Shown: positions 37,269 through 46,004 of the stretch, piece after piece
Layout of the letters: every line of letters begins with the position of its first letter
Position numbering within the stretch: the first letter of the stretch is position 1
Assembly: GCA_951213105.1 (NCBI GenBank)
Contig: OX578150.1
Location: forward strand, 23,192,022 to 23,256,021
DNA from: Amaurobius ferox
Lineage: Eukaryota; Arthropoda; Arachnida; Araneae; Amaurobiidae
Reading direction: 5' to 3'
Length of the DNA stretch: 64,000 nucleotides
Notes under the pieces: model-generated
What the model was told of the DNA's origin: nothing
Databases searched by the model: none
What the model saw: only the letters and a program-made list of their open reading frames with translations
Position numbers and translations under genes: made by a program

Positions 37269-37452
37269 TGTAATAGAAATGATCATTAGAAAACGAGTTA
37301 GACTTAAAGAAAGCTTTAATCAACTAGAATGATGCATGACAAAATGGCAAAGCAGTATCGCACGCTAGTAGTTGGAACATCAAAACATAGTAGTGTTGCC
37401 ATTCTTCAAGTACCTAAAGTTAGTGTTGCCAAAACAAGAACATAATATCACA
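37269..37452 (-). repeat. 3' LTR of the gypsy element
   Basis: 184 bp, plus-strand start TGTAATAGAAATGATCATTA and end CATAATATCACA. It reads as identical to 41147-41330. On the element's sense strand it comes directly after the polypurine tract. Confidence 0.95.
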
Positions 37453-37466
37453 TTCACCCCTCCCAT
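37453..37466 (-). other. Polypurine tract of the gypsy element
   Basis: On the element's sense strand this reads ATGGGAGGGGTGAA, ending directly at the 3' LTR. It begins 4 nt after the gag-pol stop codon, so there is almost no 3' untranslated spacer. This is the expected plus-strand primer position. Confidence 0.85.
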
Positions 37467-37470
37467 AGTG

Positions 37471-40400
37471 TTAGTCAATCACATAGTCGGCTAAATAGGA
37501 AGGCAGGCGTTTCGGTCTGCTGGGACGAAGTGTAGTAGGATCCTGGGACCTCTCCCCAGTATTCTTACAGAAGTTCTCTGATGAGGAGGCTGGACTGCTA
37601 GGATATGGTGGTACACTGTCTTGAGCTTCATCTTCTGTCATATTTTTGAGACTCACCGGTGGGGTTTTTGTATGTGCGTTAGACAATTCAGAATTCAGAA
37701 TATCAGAAGAAGGCAGATGGCTGCTACAGCTGTCTCCGTCGTCATTGATAGGTAAAGGAGTTTCCCCTCTTGGAGCTAAGTGCCGTATAGAGACACTGGT
37801 TTCACGTCCGTCTGGGAGTCTAACATAAGCATAGTCTGGGTTTGCTTCAATGAGTTCTACTTCCTGCACAATAGGCTCATACTTATTAGCTCGTGTGTTG
37901 TTCCTCATTAGCACTGGACCTGGATGGGTAAGCCAAGTAGGTATGGAGTAACCATTGTAGGATCTTCTAATGTGGGAGAACATTCGTTCATGAGGTGTAG
38001 CATTTGTGGAGGTGCATAGTAGGGAGCGAATCGAATGTAAGGCAGGTTGTAAAACATTTTCCCACTGTTCAATTGCCATGTTTTTTGATTTTAGTGCCAG
38101 CTGGATAGTTTTCCATACGATTCCATTGTATCTTTCGACTTGGCCGTTTCCTTGCGGATTGTAAGCAGTCGTCCTGCTAGTCGCTATCCCAAGTGGAGTG
38201 AGAAAAGATTTTAACTCACGGGACATAAAAGATGAACCTCTATCAGAATGTATATAAGCCGGCATTCCAAAAATTGAGAAGATGTTTTGCAAGTGAGTTA
38301 TAATGGTAGACGCCGAGATATCAGAACAGGGAATTGCAAAGGGGAATCTCGAAAACTCATCTACTACAGTCAGGAGGAAGCGGTTCCTGGAAACTGTTGG
38401 TAAAGGTCCTTTGAAATCCAGATTTAATCTTTCAAAAGCAGCAGTTGCTTTGATTAATTTTCCATCATTTTTACAGAATCGTGGCTTGACTTCGTTGCAA
38501 CAGGGGCAAGCGTTTATGACCCTCTTAATGTCGTCCAAAGAGAAGGCTAAATTTTTAGATCTGATCCAATGATACATTCGGGTGATTCCCGGATGACACA
38601 ATGCCTCATGTAATTCTCTTATATTCACTCCTGGGCTGGTAGCCGCCGTTATTCTTGATAGAGTATCCGCAGTTGCATTTCTGTTTCCAGGTCGGTAGAT
38701 AATATCAAATTTGAAGCAGGTAAGTTCCAATCTCCAACGCATGATTTTCTCATTTTTAATTTTACTGTTATGACACTGATCAAACATGAATGTGACTGAT
38801 CTTTGGTCAGTAAAAACTTCAAAATGTCTACCAATTAAGTAATGTCGCCAATTCCGTAGGGATTCAACAATTGCATAGGCCTCCTTTTCAATCGAGGAAT
38901 GCTTCTGCTCAGATGCGTTCAGAGTTCTTGAGAAGAATGCCACAGGACGTTCAGCTTGACTCAAGGAAGCCCCTATAGCAAACTCAGAGGCGTCTGTTTC
39001 CACTCTAAAGGGTATGTTGTCCTCAATAGCAAACAAGGAGGCATTAGCTATATCGGTCCTTAATGAGTCAAAAGCCTTCACAGCAACTTCCGGAAGAGGA
39101 AAGGGACCCTTAGCCAAGAGAGGGCGAATCTTCTCAGAGAATGTGGGAATCCAACGACAATAATGGGCAAACATGCCCAGCGCACGTTGTAGAGACGCTG
39201 TGTCTTTAGGAATAGGTAAGTTCAACAGTGGAGCCAGTCTGTCGGGGTCAGGTTTTATAGTTTTGTTCTCGATAAAGTATCCTAGTAGTTTGATCGATTT
39301 AGTAGAAAAAACACACTTCTCATCATTCAGTGTTAAGTTGTATTTCTTAGCAGTAATCATGAATTTTTCCAAGTTGCAGTCATGCTCTCTTTGATTTTTC
39401 CCACATACCGTTACATCATCAAGATATGGAAAAGTGCCTTCTAAACCTTCATCCTTAATTATTTTATCAATGATTCTCTGGAAGCATGCTACCCCATTAG
39501 TCACACCGAAAGGGACACGTAGAAAATGGTACAGTTTACCTTCAGCTTCAAAAGCTGTGTAATGTTTTTCAGATTCTAATATGGGTACCTGATGATAGGC
39601 ACTTTTGAGATCAATAGTACTAAATATTTCATATTTAGACACTTGTGAAATTAATTCTTCAATTCTGGGAAGAGGATAAGCATCAAGCATCGTGAATCTA
39701 TTAATTGTCTGTGAATAATCGACAACCATTCTGGGCTTGTGGTGTTCTCCTTTCACGACAAATGCTTGTGCACGCCAAGGTGAATTACTGGGTTCGATTA
39801 CACCTTCTTCTAGTAGTCTGTTTACGTTCGCAGCTATAAATAGTCTATCTTCTTCCGTTTGACGCCTTGACTTCGTGATCACTGGTCTACAGTCAGGGGT
39901 TAAGTTAGCAAACAGTGAGACAGAGGGGACTTGAGCAATTGCCAATGAGCAGATTTTCAGAGGTGGTCTGTCACCGTTGAAATCAATCTCAACTGAAGAA
40001 TGATTTTTTAGTAAGTCATGGCCGATCAGAAAATCTGCACAAAGGTTTTTCATGATTAACACCTCTACGTTTGTATATGAATGAGTTTGTAATTTTACCG
40101 TTATCATGGAACAGCCAGTAATGTCCGAGCTTAAGGAAGAGTTAGCCATAGTTATTCTACCGAAGTATGGCTTCACTAGTATTCGACACTTTTTTACCAG
40201 AGATTGGTTTAGAAAACTGAGTGAGCTGCCAGTATCGATCAGAGCATTTAGCTCTATTCCATTTATATCCACTTTAGTAATAGATTTTTGGAGACAACTG
40301 GGGATAATTGATGCTGATGCTAAAGTATGAACTGATGCCGTAGAATTGTTCGGGGGGCGCGACAGTCTAGACTTGCAAACTCTCTGGTAATGACCTTTCT

Positions 40401-41106
40401 TTCCACACCCTCTACATAGTGCGTCCTTGGCCGGGCAGACGTTTCGAACATGGCGGTCATTCCCACAAAAAAAGCATTTTCCGGTGCGGGCTGGTATAGC
40501 TGCAGTTGCGTGAGTCTCCTCGGGTTTTTCGTCTTTCTGCTCCATAGCAGCCACAGGTACCGAATTCGAATTTGCAGAATATGAAGCGGAGTGATGTTCT
40601 GCCAGTTCTAATGCCCTAGCCTGGTCGAATGCATTATCCAACGTAATTGTAGTGTTCTCCAACAGGCGTTCTCGAATTCGAGTGCTCCTTAAACCCCGGA
40701 TGAATGCGTCTCTAATATACTCATTTTTGTATTGTTCAGCCGTAACAGATTTGAAATTACAATCTTTGCTCATTTGTTTAAGTATCTGTAGATATTCACT
40801 CACAGACTCTCCCGATTGTTGAGTTCTCGAAGCCACGCAGTGTCTGGCGAATATTTCGTTTCGTTTAGTAACGTAAATAGAATCCAGGGCAGTAATAGCC
40901 GTATTGTAGTTTTCTGCTTCGTTGATATGCTGATAAACACCCGCCGACACGTAATTACACAAGAGATGAAGCTTATTTTCCTCAGTCGAATGCTGAACTT
41001 CGCCCAGGAAATTTGAAAATGTCCGTTTCCAATGTTTCCATTTTGCTTCAGCTCCTACGCACGTTGGATCCACGTCGAATCTCTCTGGCTTGAGAAGTCG
41101 TTCCAT
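37471..41106 (-). CDS. Gag-Pol polyprotein of a Ty3/gypsy retrotransposon
   Basis: 1211 codons from the first ATG (41106); the frame is open seven codons further upstream but without an ATG. Residue numbers below count from that upstream TTG codon, so subtract 7 for the ATG start. Order: gag-like helical region; two CX2CX4HX4C zinc knuckles (218-231 and 238-251); aspartic protease LIDTGSS (296-302) with LIGHDLL (367); reverse transcriptase with STIDLKSAYHQV (D506) and FPYLDDV (D570, D571); RNase H with ETDAS (D712), FTDQRS (D774) and ADTLSR (D821); integrase with a HHCC-type zinc site (845-877) and D904, D962, E998 (35 residues between the last two); and a GPY/F-like tail without a visible chromodomain. 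Gag and pol are one frame with no frameshift signal. The exact gypsy clade is not assigned. All catalytic residues are present. Confidence 0.95.
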   Translation of the reverse strand: MERLLKPERFDVDPTCVGAEAKWKHWKRTFSNFLGEVQHSTEENKLHLLCNYVSAGVYQHINEAENYNTAITALDSIYVTKRNEIFARHCVASRTQQSGESVSEYLQILKQMSKDCNFKSVTAEQYKNEYIRDAFIRGLRSTRIRERLLENTTITLDNAFDQARALELAEHHSASYSANSNSVPVAAMEQKDEKPEETHATAAIPARTGKCFFCGNDRHVRNVCPAKDALCRGCGKKGHYQRVCKSRLSRPPNNSTASVHTLASASIIPSCLQKSITKVDINGIELNALIDTGSSLSFLNQSLVKKCRILVKPYFGRITMANSSLSSDITGCSMITVKLQTHSYTNVEVLIMKNLCADFLIGHDLLKNHSSVEIDFNGDRPPLKICSLAIAQVPSVSLFANLTPDCRPVITKSRRQTEEDRLFIAANVNRLLEEGVIEPSNSPWRAQAFVVKGEHHKPRMVVDYSQTINRFTMLDAYPLPRIEELISQVSKYEIFSTIDLKSAYHQVPILESEKHYTAFEAEGKLYHFLRVPFGVTNGVACFQRIIDKIIKDEGLEGTFPYLDDVTVCGKNQREHDCNLEKFMITAKKYNLTLNDEKCVFSTKSIKLLGYFIENKTIKPDPDRLAPLLNLPIPKDTASLQRALGMFAHYCRWIPTFSEKIRPLLAKGPFPLPEVAVKAFDSLRTDIANASLFAIEDNIPFRVETDASEFAIGASLSQAERPVAFFSRTLNASEQKHSSIEKEAYAIVESLRNWRHYLIGRHFEVFTDQRSVTFMFDQCHNSKIKNEKIMRWRLELTCFKFDIIYRPGNRNATADTLSRITAATSPGVNIRELHEALCHPGITRMYHWIRSKNLAFSLDDIKRVINACPCCNEVKPRFCKNDGKLIKATAAFERLNLDFKGPLPTVSRNRFLLTVVDEFSRFPFAIPCSDISASTIITHLQNIFSIFGMPAYIHSDRGSSFMSRELKSFLTPLGIATSRTTAYNPQGNGQVERYNGIVWKTIQLALKSKNMAIEQWENVLQPALHSIRSLLCTSTNATPHERMFSHIRRSYNGYSIPTWLTHPGPVLMRNNTRANKYEPIVQEVELIEANPDYAYVRLPDGRETSVSIRHLAPRGETPLPINDDGDSCSSHLPSSDILNSELSNAHTKTPPVSLKNMTEDEAQDSVPPYPSSPASSSENFCKNTGERSQDPTTLRPSRPKRLPSYLADYVID

Positions 41107-41131
41107 CTCATGTGAATTTAGATCCAAGAAA

Positions 41132-41145
41132 TCTAGTTGATTAAA
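41132..41145 (-). promoter_or_regulatory. Self-complementary primer-binding site of the gypsy element
   Basis: On the element's sense strand this is TTTAATCAACTAGA, one nucleotide after the end of the 5' LTR, exactly where a primer-binding site belongs. It does not start with TGG as tRNA-primed sites do. It is exactly complementary to TCTAGTTGATTAAA inside the LTR (41206-41193), next to an initiator-like TCATTC. This is the layout of Tf1/sushi-type elements that prime minus-strand DNA with the 5' end of their own mRNA. The complementarity is seen directly; self-priming is inferred. Confidence 0.75.
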
Positions 41146-41146
41146 T

Positions 41147-41330
41147 TGTAATAGAAATGATCATTAGAAAACGAGTTAGACTTAAAGAAAGCTTTAATCA
41201 ACTAGAATGATGCATGACAAAATGGCAAAGCAGTATCGCACGCTAGTAGTTGGAACATCAAAACATAGTAGTGTTGCCATTCTTCAAGTACCTAAAGTTA
41301 GTGTTGCCAAAACAAGAACATAATATCACA
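41147..41330 (-). repeat. 5' LTR of the gypsy element
   Basis: 184 bp, reads as identical to 37269-37452. On the element's sense strand it runs from TGTGATATTATG to CTATTACA. TCATTC near 41210-41205 fits the arthropod initiator pattern TCAKTY. That puts transcription start near 41208, giving an R-U5 of about 62 nt and a 5' leader of about 102 nt. There is no TATA box. ATTAAA just inside R may serve as the poly(A) signal. Confidence 0.93.
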
Positions 41331-42349
41331 ATTATGAAATATAATATTGTGTTTAATGTTTTTAAAAAAATTCCCAGAATTGTGTTTTTATTTCTTGTAC
41401 GTATCATGTTTATTTTCTTTTAAGTATAAGGCTTTTTTAACTTCTTCCAGGTATTTTTTTTTATTTTCTTAAAAGTATCAAATTATTTTAATTTAGTATT
41501 GTGTTTTTTAACATTTCACCCCAGTATCAACTTTTTTTTAAAATTTGTCCTAAGTAGCATATTATTTTAAAATTTCTTCCTAGTATATATTTTTTTTTAA
41601 TTCTTCCAAATCATGTATTTAAAAAAATTATACCGAAATATCGTTTTTTAAATGCTTATAAATGAGACTTACTATTTAACCAAGAGAGCTTAAATTAGTG
41701 TTATTTTCTTTTGCTTTTAATGAGTCTTAATTTGATATATAACATGACTATGCTATTTCAAATTTGAATGTTTTGAAAAGCTTCAAAAATTTTTTTTTAA
41801 AATCTCAAAAACACCCCTTTTAATTTTTTTGAAAAAAAAAATATATGCTTTATGGACTACTTGTATGCCAAGTTTCATAATGGGAAGCCAATGGGTTCCT
41901 ACGAAAATTATTTTTTTTTGTATTAAACTATAAGTGAAATTAGCTAAATTACAAAAAATTTAATTTCCATAGGAACCCCTTAACGACTGACTATGAAATT
42001 TGGCACACAAATAGTCCCTTAATGTCTTTAATAAAAGTAAATAACTGAAAATCTAAAAGCCCCCAAAATCTGAAATTTTACAGTTTTTGTAAACTTTACT
42101 GGTACTATCACTGTACCAAAAATGATTGATTTCTGAGGTATCAAGGTTCAAACCATTAATTGATGTGACACGGAATAACATATACTTAGTACATAACTCA
42201 TTAACCAGTTGTTTCAAACATTCAGCCCACATATGTTCTTTTCAATTTTAACAATTTGCTACACACTTAATATTTCACATATGTCACTCAAAATTTAATT
42301 TTGTATTTACAATCAGTTACAAAACGTTACTTTTCAAGAACTTTTAAAA

Positions 42350-42858
42350 TAAGTACTTCTCCAAACAAGTGAAGACAATTTCATCTCTTCCTTGCTCAAG
42401 AGTACAAACTCTCCCAGTTGCAGTATCAGGCTCTACTTTTTGCGAAATGGTCTCACCTAGCACATTCAAATATTCAATACGTCACTTGGTTGAGGATAAA
42501 AGAAAGAAGGAGAAGGTCCTTTAGGATGTAGGAAGCTAACTATATAGTCGCTCGTCTTTTCAAGAATACATGCAAGCTACCAAGATCCTTTATAGAGTAT
42601 AGTGACAAATCCAGATTCAATTTTTGCTTAATTAGTTGGTGTAATATAGTCTAATGCTGTCACACGTTCAGTAAATTGGTGTTCACTACAGTAATTATGC
42701 TTAACATGAAGTATATTTTCAGAAATTGGGTAGAAAGAATGAAGTTTTTGAGTACCCATGATTGCCTTAAAGTCATTCAACTGTGGCGACAGTATTTCTT
42801 TAACTTCTTCATACTCATCAACTGTGCTGTACTCAAAAACTTCATTCTTTTTACCCAA
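42350..42858 (-). pseudogene. Transposon-type coding relic, left palindrome arm
   Basis: An open stretch (42858-42628) reads VFEYSTVDEYEEVKEILSPQ, then IMGTQKLHSFYPISENILHV and TERVTALDYI. With frameshifts it continues leftward into an FSFFYPQPSDVL-type motif and a GEFVLLSKEE-like end near 42350. The pattern (GTQKLHS, then a helical region, then FLHP..G and FYPQPSDVLNVP) resembles a C-terminal protein segment I associate with arthropod DNA-transposon contexts, but I cannot name the family. Broken by frameshifts and stops. Confidence 0.45.
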
Positions 42859-43292
42859 TTTCTGAAAATTGGCTTCTTGTTAAGCATTATTACTGTAGTG
42901 AACACCGGTTTACTGAACGTGTGACAGCATTCGACTATATTACACCAACTAATTTAGTAAAAATTGAATCTGGATTTGGCACTATATAGTCTATAAAGGA
43001 TCTTTGTGGCTTGCATGTATTCTTGAGAAGAATAATGTTACGAGCGACTATAAAGTAAGCTTCCTACATCCTAAGGGACCTTTTCTTACTTTCATCCTCA
43101 ACCGAGTGACGTATTGAATGTGCCAGGTGAGACCATTTTGCAAAAAGTAGAGCCTGTTACTGCAACTGGGAGAGTTTGTACTCTTGAGCAAGGAAGAAAT
43201 GAAATTATCTTCACTCAGTTTGGAGAAGAACTTATTTTAAAAGTTCTTGAACGTTTTGTAATTATAATTGTAAATATAAAATTAAATTGAGT
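42830..43292 (+). pseudogene. Transposon-type coding relic, right palindrome arm
   Basis: Inverted copy of the relic at 42350-42858. On the + strand a GSLWLACILEKNNVTSDYKV stretch followed by SFLHPKGP is in frame. After one frameshift near 43080 comes SYFHPQPSDVLNVPGET and a clean frame through TATGRVCTLEQGRNEIIFTQ and GEELILKVLERF to a stop at 43290. This arm is better preserved than the left one, so the two diverged after duplication. Family not identified; the frameshift rules out an intact product. Confidence 0.5.
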
Positions 43293-43306
43293 GGCATGTG
43301 AAATAT

Positions 43307-44050
43307 CAGGGTGGCCACTCTTCAGACACATTGAAATTCCCTGACTTTTCCAGGTGAATTGAAAAGAAATTCCAAACCAGTAATTTTAACATAAAATGCG
43401 TGCACATCCCTATTTAGTTACAAATTTGATTAAAGAATCTTAACAATTACTCCACTATTAAAAAAAAAGTTATATTAAATCAGGAAAAAAAAATACACAT
43501 TTTTTGTTTTTACAAATAAATTTTGACATTTTTAATAAAAAATACATGTAAATGCAGCAAAATTGAACTACTGAAATATTTAAAAGAATTTAATGTTTTT
43601 TTTCACTGAAGAAATAAAAAGAAATAGTCTAAACTGATGTCCTTAAATATGGGCATTGCAAATTGTTCACAATGACAGACATTAAAGATATGCAAAAACT
43701 ACACTGTAACAAGCCACAGCCATTGAATAATTAATGTCAATTCAGCAATGTCAAAAGAATGTCATTAAAATAGAAAAAATATTGTAAAATGTATATAATA
43801 TTCTTGGCAACAATTGTCCAAAATGGAGCACAAACTCTGCATTTTTGTTTTTATACGGAATCAAATGGACACATGGCAGCCTTTATTTAGAAGTTACGAG
43901 TACAGCATAATACTTGGCGAAATTTTTCGAAAATGGCATACAAACTGGGCAGTCCTGTTTTTATAAGGACAACTAGTATTAAAAAAAAAAAAAAAAAAAA
44001 CAGAATTTTCACAAAATTCCCTGACTTTTTCCGGTTGAGTGGCCATCCTG
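43307..44050. mobile_element. 744-bp MITE inserted in the right palindrome arm
   Basis: Ends CAGGGTGGCCACTC (left) and GAGTGGCCATCCTG (right) are inverted repeats. AATAT lies on both sides (43302-43306 and 44051-44055). The opposite palindrome arm keeps the uninterrupted sequence with a single AATAT (around 42268-42272), proving the insertion and its 5-bp duplication. Subterminal TTCCCTGACTTTTCCAGG occurs at both ends in opposite order. An A20 tract lies at 43981-44000. No transposase frame. Confidence 0.88.
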
Positions 44051-45449
44051 AATATTAAGTGTGTAGCAAATTGTAAAAATTGAGAACATATGTGGGCTGA
44101 ATGTATGAAAAAACTGGCTAATGAGTTATGTACTAAATGTATGTCATTTTGTGTCAAATCACTTAATGGTTTGAACCTTGATATCTAAAAAATTGATCAT
44201 TTTTGGTACAGTGATAGTACCAGTAAAGTTTAAAAACACCGTAAAATTTCATATTTTTTGCGCTTTTAGATTTTCAGTTATTCACTTTTTTAAAAAAGCC
44301 AAATCTGGTAAAGTTTTGAAATCTTTAAACAGTGGTAGATCAAAAACTATTTGACCAAGAGAGTTCAAATTAGTGCAGTCTTTTGTTTTCGATGGACCTT
44401 AATTTGATATACAACATGATTATGGTATTTAACTCTTTTTTAAAATTGGAGTTTCTAAAATAATTACAAACTAAAAGAGAAATTGTTTTTAGAGAATAGC
44501 ATAGTCATATCAAATTAAGACCCATTAAAAGAAAAAAAAAATGACACCAATTTGAGATCTCTAGGTCAAATACTTTTTTTTTTTGCCAAATTTCGCTTTT
44601 AAGAAAGTCAATAACTGAAAACTAAGAGCCCAAAAAATCTAATATTTAGTTTTTGTCAGCTTCACTGGTACTACTATTGTACCAAAAATTATTATTTTCC
44701 ATGATGTCAAGGTTCAGATCATTGGTTGATTTGACTCGGAATGACCCTTGGATGAATATTCAATTTGGCAGTATTTTAATTTCTTAAGTTTTACACCATA
44801 TGAAATATTGTTTAAAAACAAACTAATTATTCTTTGTAATCAAAGTTAGAGGTAAGTTACGATACAGGAAAATTAAGCGTTCTGCATTTTCAGGTTGCAG
44901 CCTATTACCATCTTTAAGTTTAAAATCTAAGTTAAGTTTAAAATTTAAGTTATACCATCTTTAAGTTTAAAATACATAAAAACATGTAAAAGAATAATTT
45001 CTGATTTTACAATATTTGAAATAAACATGCATGCATGACAACAAATGCAATCTCGGACCACGTTTTCATTTAATCTCCGCTTTGATAGTATTAAATGCGA
45101 GCATGGATGCACATACCACGATGCTGAAAACATGCACTTTTCCCGTTTGCTTTTAAAGCAATATGTGCATACATACAACAAAGCTAGGAAGATATATAAA
45201 ATAAAATAAAAGTTAAAGCTAAATATAATTAAATAAGTTATATAAATTAAGCAACATGTTAACCTAACACTAACCTAACACGGGAAAATCAAGTTCAAGA
45301 TACCAACCTACAAACATGGCGGGAATGGGAAGTAATGACTGCAGTCAGTGTTGCCAGATACACGAAGCTTATGGCTTCGTCCCCTGAGGTAGAAATGAGT
45401 CCATTCTGGAAGCTTCCAGAACTGCGTGATGTCACGGCGGGGTTAGAAC

Positions 45450-45990
45450 TTGGGAGGGTGAAGATAAACAAGAAGGGATACATGAAAATGCCTTGGGGAA
45501 AAGGGTTCGAGAACAAAGCTGAAAGAGGATTTGAGCAAGGGGGAGCGTTAATGGTTATTTTTACGTATGAAAAATGGTAATTTTAATGTAATATAAACGG
45601 TATTTATAACGTATGATAAACGGTATTTATAATGTATTTTAAACGGTAATACATAAAAATGCCTTTGGGAAAAGGGTTCGAGAACAAAGCTGAAAGAGGA
45701 TTTGAGCAAGAGGGGAGCGTTAATGGTTATTTTTATGTATGATAAATTGGTATTTTTAATGTAATAAAAACGGTTATTTTAATGTAAAATAAACAGTAAT
45801 ACATACGTATTTAAAACGGTATTTCTACATACGGTATGTTCATACACGGTAATTCATACGTATGATATACGGTATTTTTATATACCGTTTACTCATAACG
45901 GTATTATAACCGATGTATTGCCGTTTATCGTATAACACATACGAAAATATAACATATAAACGGTTTATCAACGGTTATAATACCGTATGT
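45450..45990. repeat. Right subterminal array of the TIR element
   Basis: A ~172-bp direct duplication (units starting near 45479 and 45651) shares GAAAAGGGTTCGAGAACAAA GCTGAAAGAGGATTTGAGCAAG and GTTAATGGTTATTTTTA(C/T)GTATGA. It is followed by short units TAAACGGTATTTATAATGTA and TACGTAT/ATACGGTA phrases to the terminus. It mirrors the TACG-rich array at the other end. Confidence 0.8.
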
Positions 45991-46004
45991 GTGTTACCTG
46001 GGTA

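Larger units (their letters stand above)
37269..41330 (-). mobile_element. Complete Ty3/gypsy LTR retrotransposon, 4062 bp
   Basis: Flanked by ATTAT at 37264-37268 and 41331-41335, a 5-bp target duplication. Both 184-bp LTRs begin TG and end CA in plus orientation and read as identical. Between them is a single uninterrupted gag-pol frame on the - strand. A polypurine tract precedes the 3' (left) LTR and a self-complementary priming site follows the 5' (right) LTR. Identical LTRs and the open frame point to a recent, possibly still competent insertion. It lies antisense within the last FBXO21 intron and inside the older TIR element. No envelope-like frame is present. Confidence 0.95.
41640..44760. 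repeat. Large imperfect palindrome in the TIR element
   Basis: Sequence from about 42090 to 42757 reappears inverted from about 42829 to 44240 (after removing the 744-bp insertion), around a ~70-bp centre. Landmarks: AAGTTTACTGGTACTATCACTGT in the left arm against ACAGTGATAGTACCAGTAAAG in the right arm, and TTGCTCAAGAGTACAAACTC against GAGTTTGTACTCTTGAGCAA. A third, diverged copy of the outer segment lies inverted at 44470-44745. A segment with AACCAAGAGAG..TTAATTTGATATATAACATG at 41670 is repeated in the same orientation at 44350. So the region is a mosaic of inverted and direct copies. Confidence 0.85.
35666..46002. mobile_element. Large TIR (foldback-like) DNA element with nested insertions
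   Basis: Terminal inverted repeats: left CCCAGGTAGCACAAATACG (35666) and right CGTATGTGTGTTACCTGGG (ending 46002), with TA directly outside both ends (35664-35665, 46003-46004). Next to each terminus lie arrays rich in TACG/CGTA (left 35690-36370, right 45560-45990). Without the nested gypsy element and the 744-bp MITE, the element would be about 5.5 kb. It carries only broken coding relics, so it is non-autonomous as it stands. The superfamily could not be assigned: TA flanks recall Tc1/mariner, while the tandem-repeat ends recall foldback elements. It occupies most of the last FBXO21 intron. Confidence 0.65.

Noticed and set aside
45335..45580. 81-codon + strand frame with a Lys/Gly-rich end
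   Set aside because: It crosses into the duplicated subterminal array of the TIR element, and the second copy of the unit does not keep the frame.
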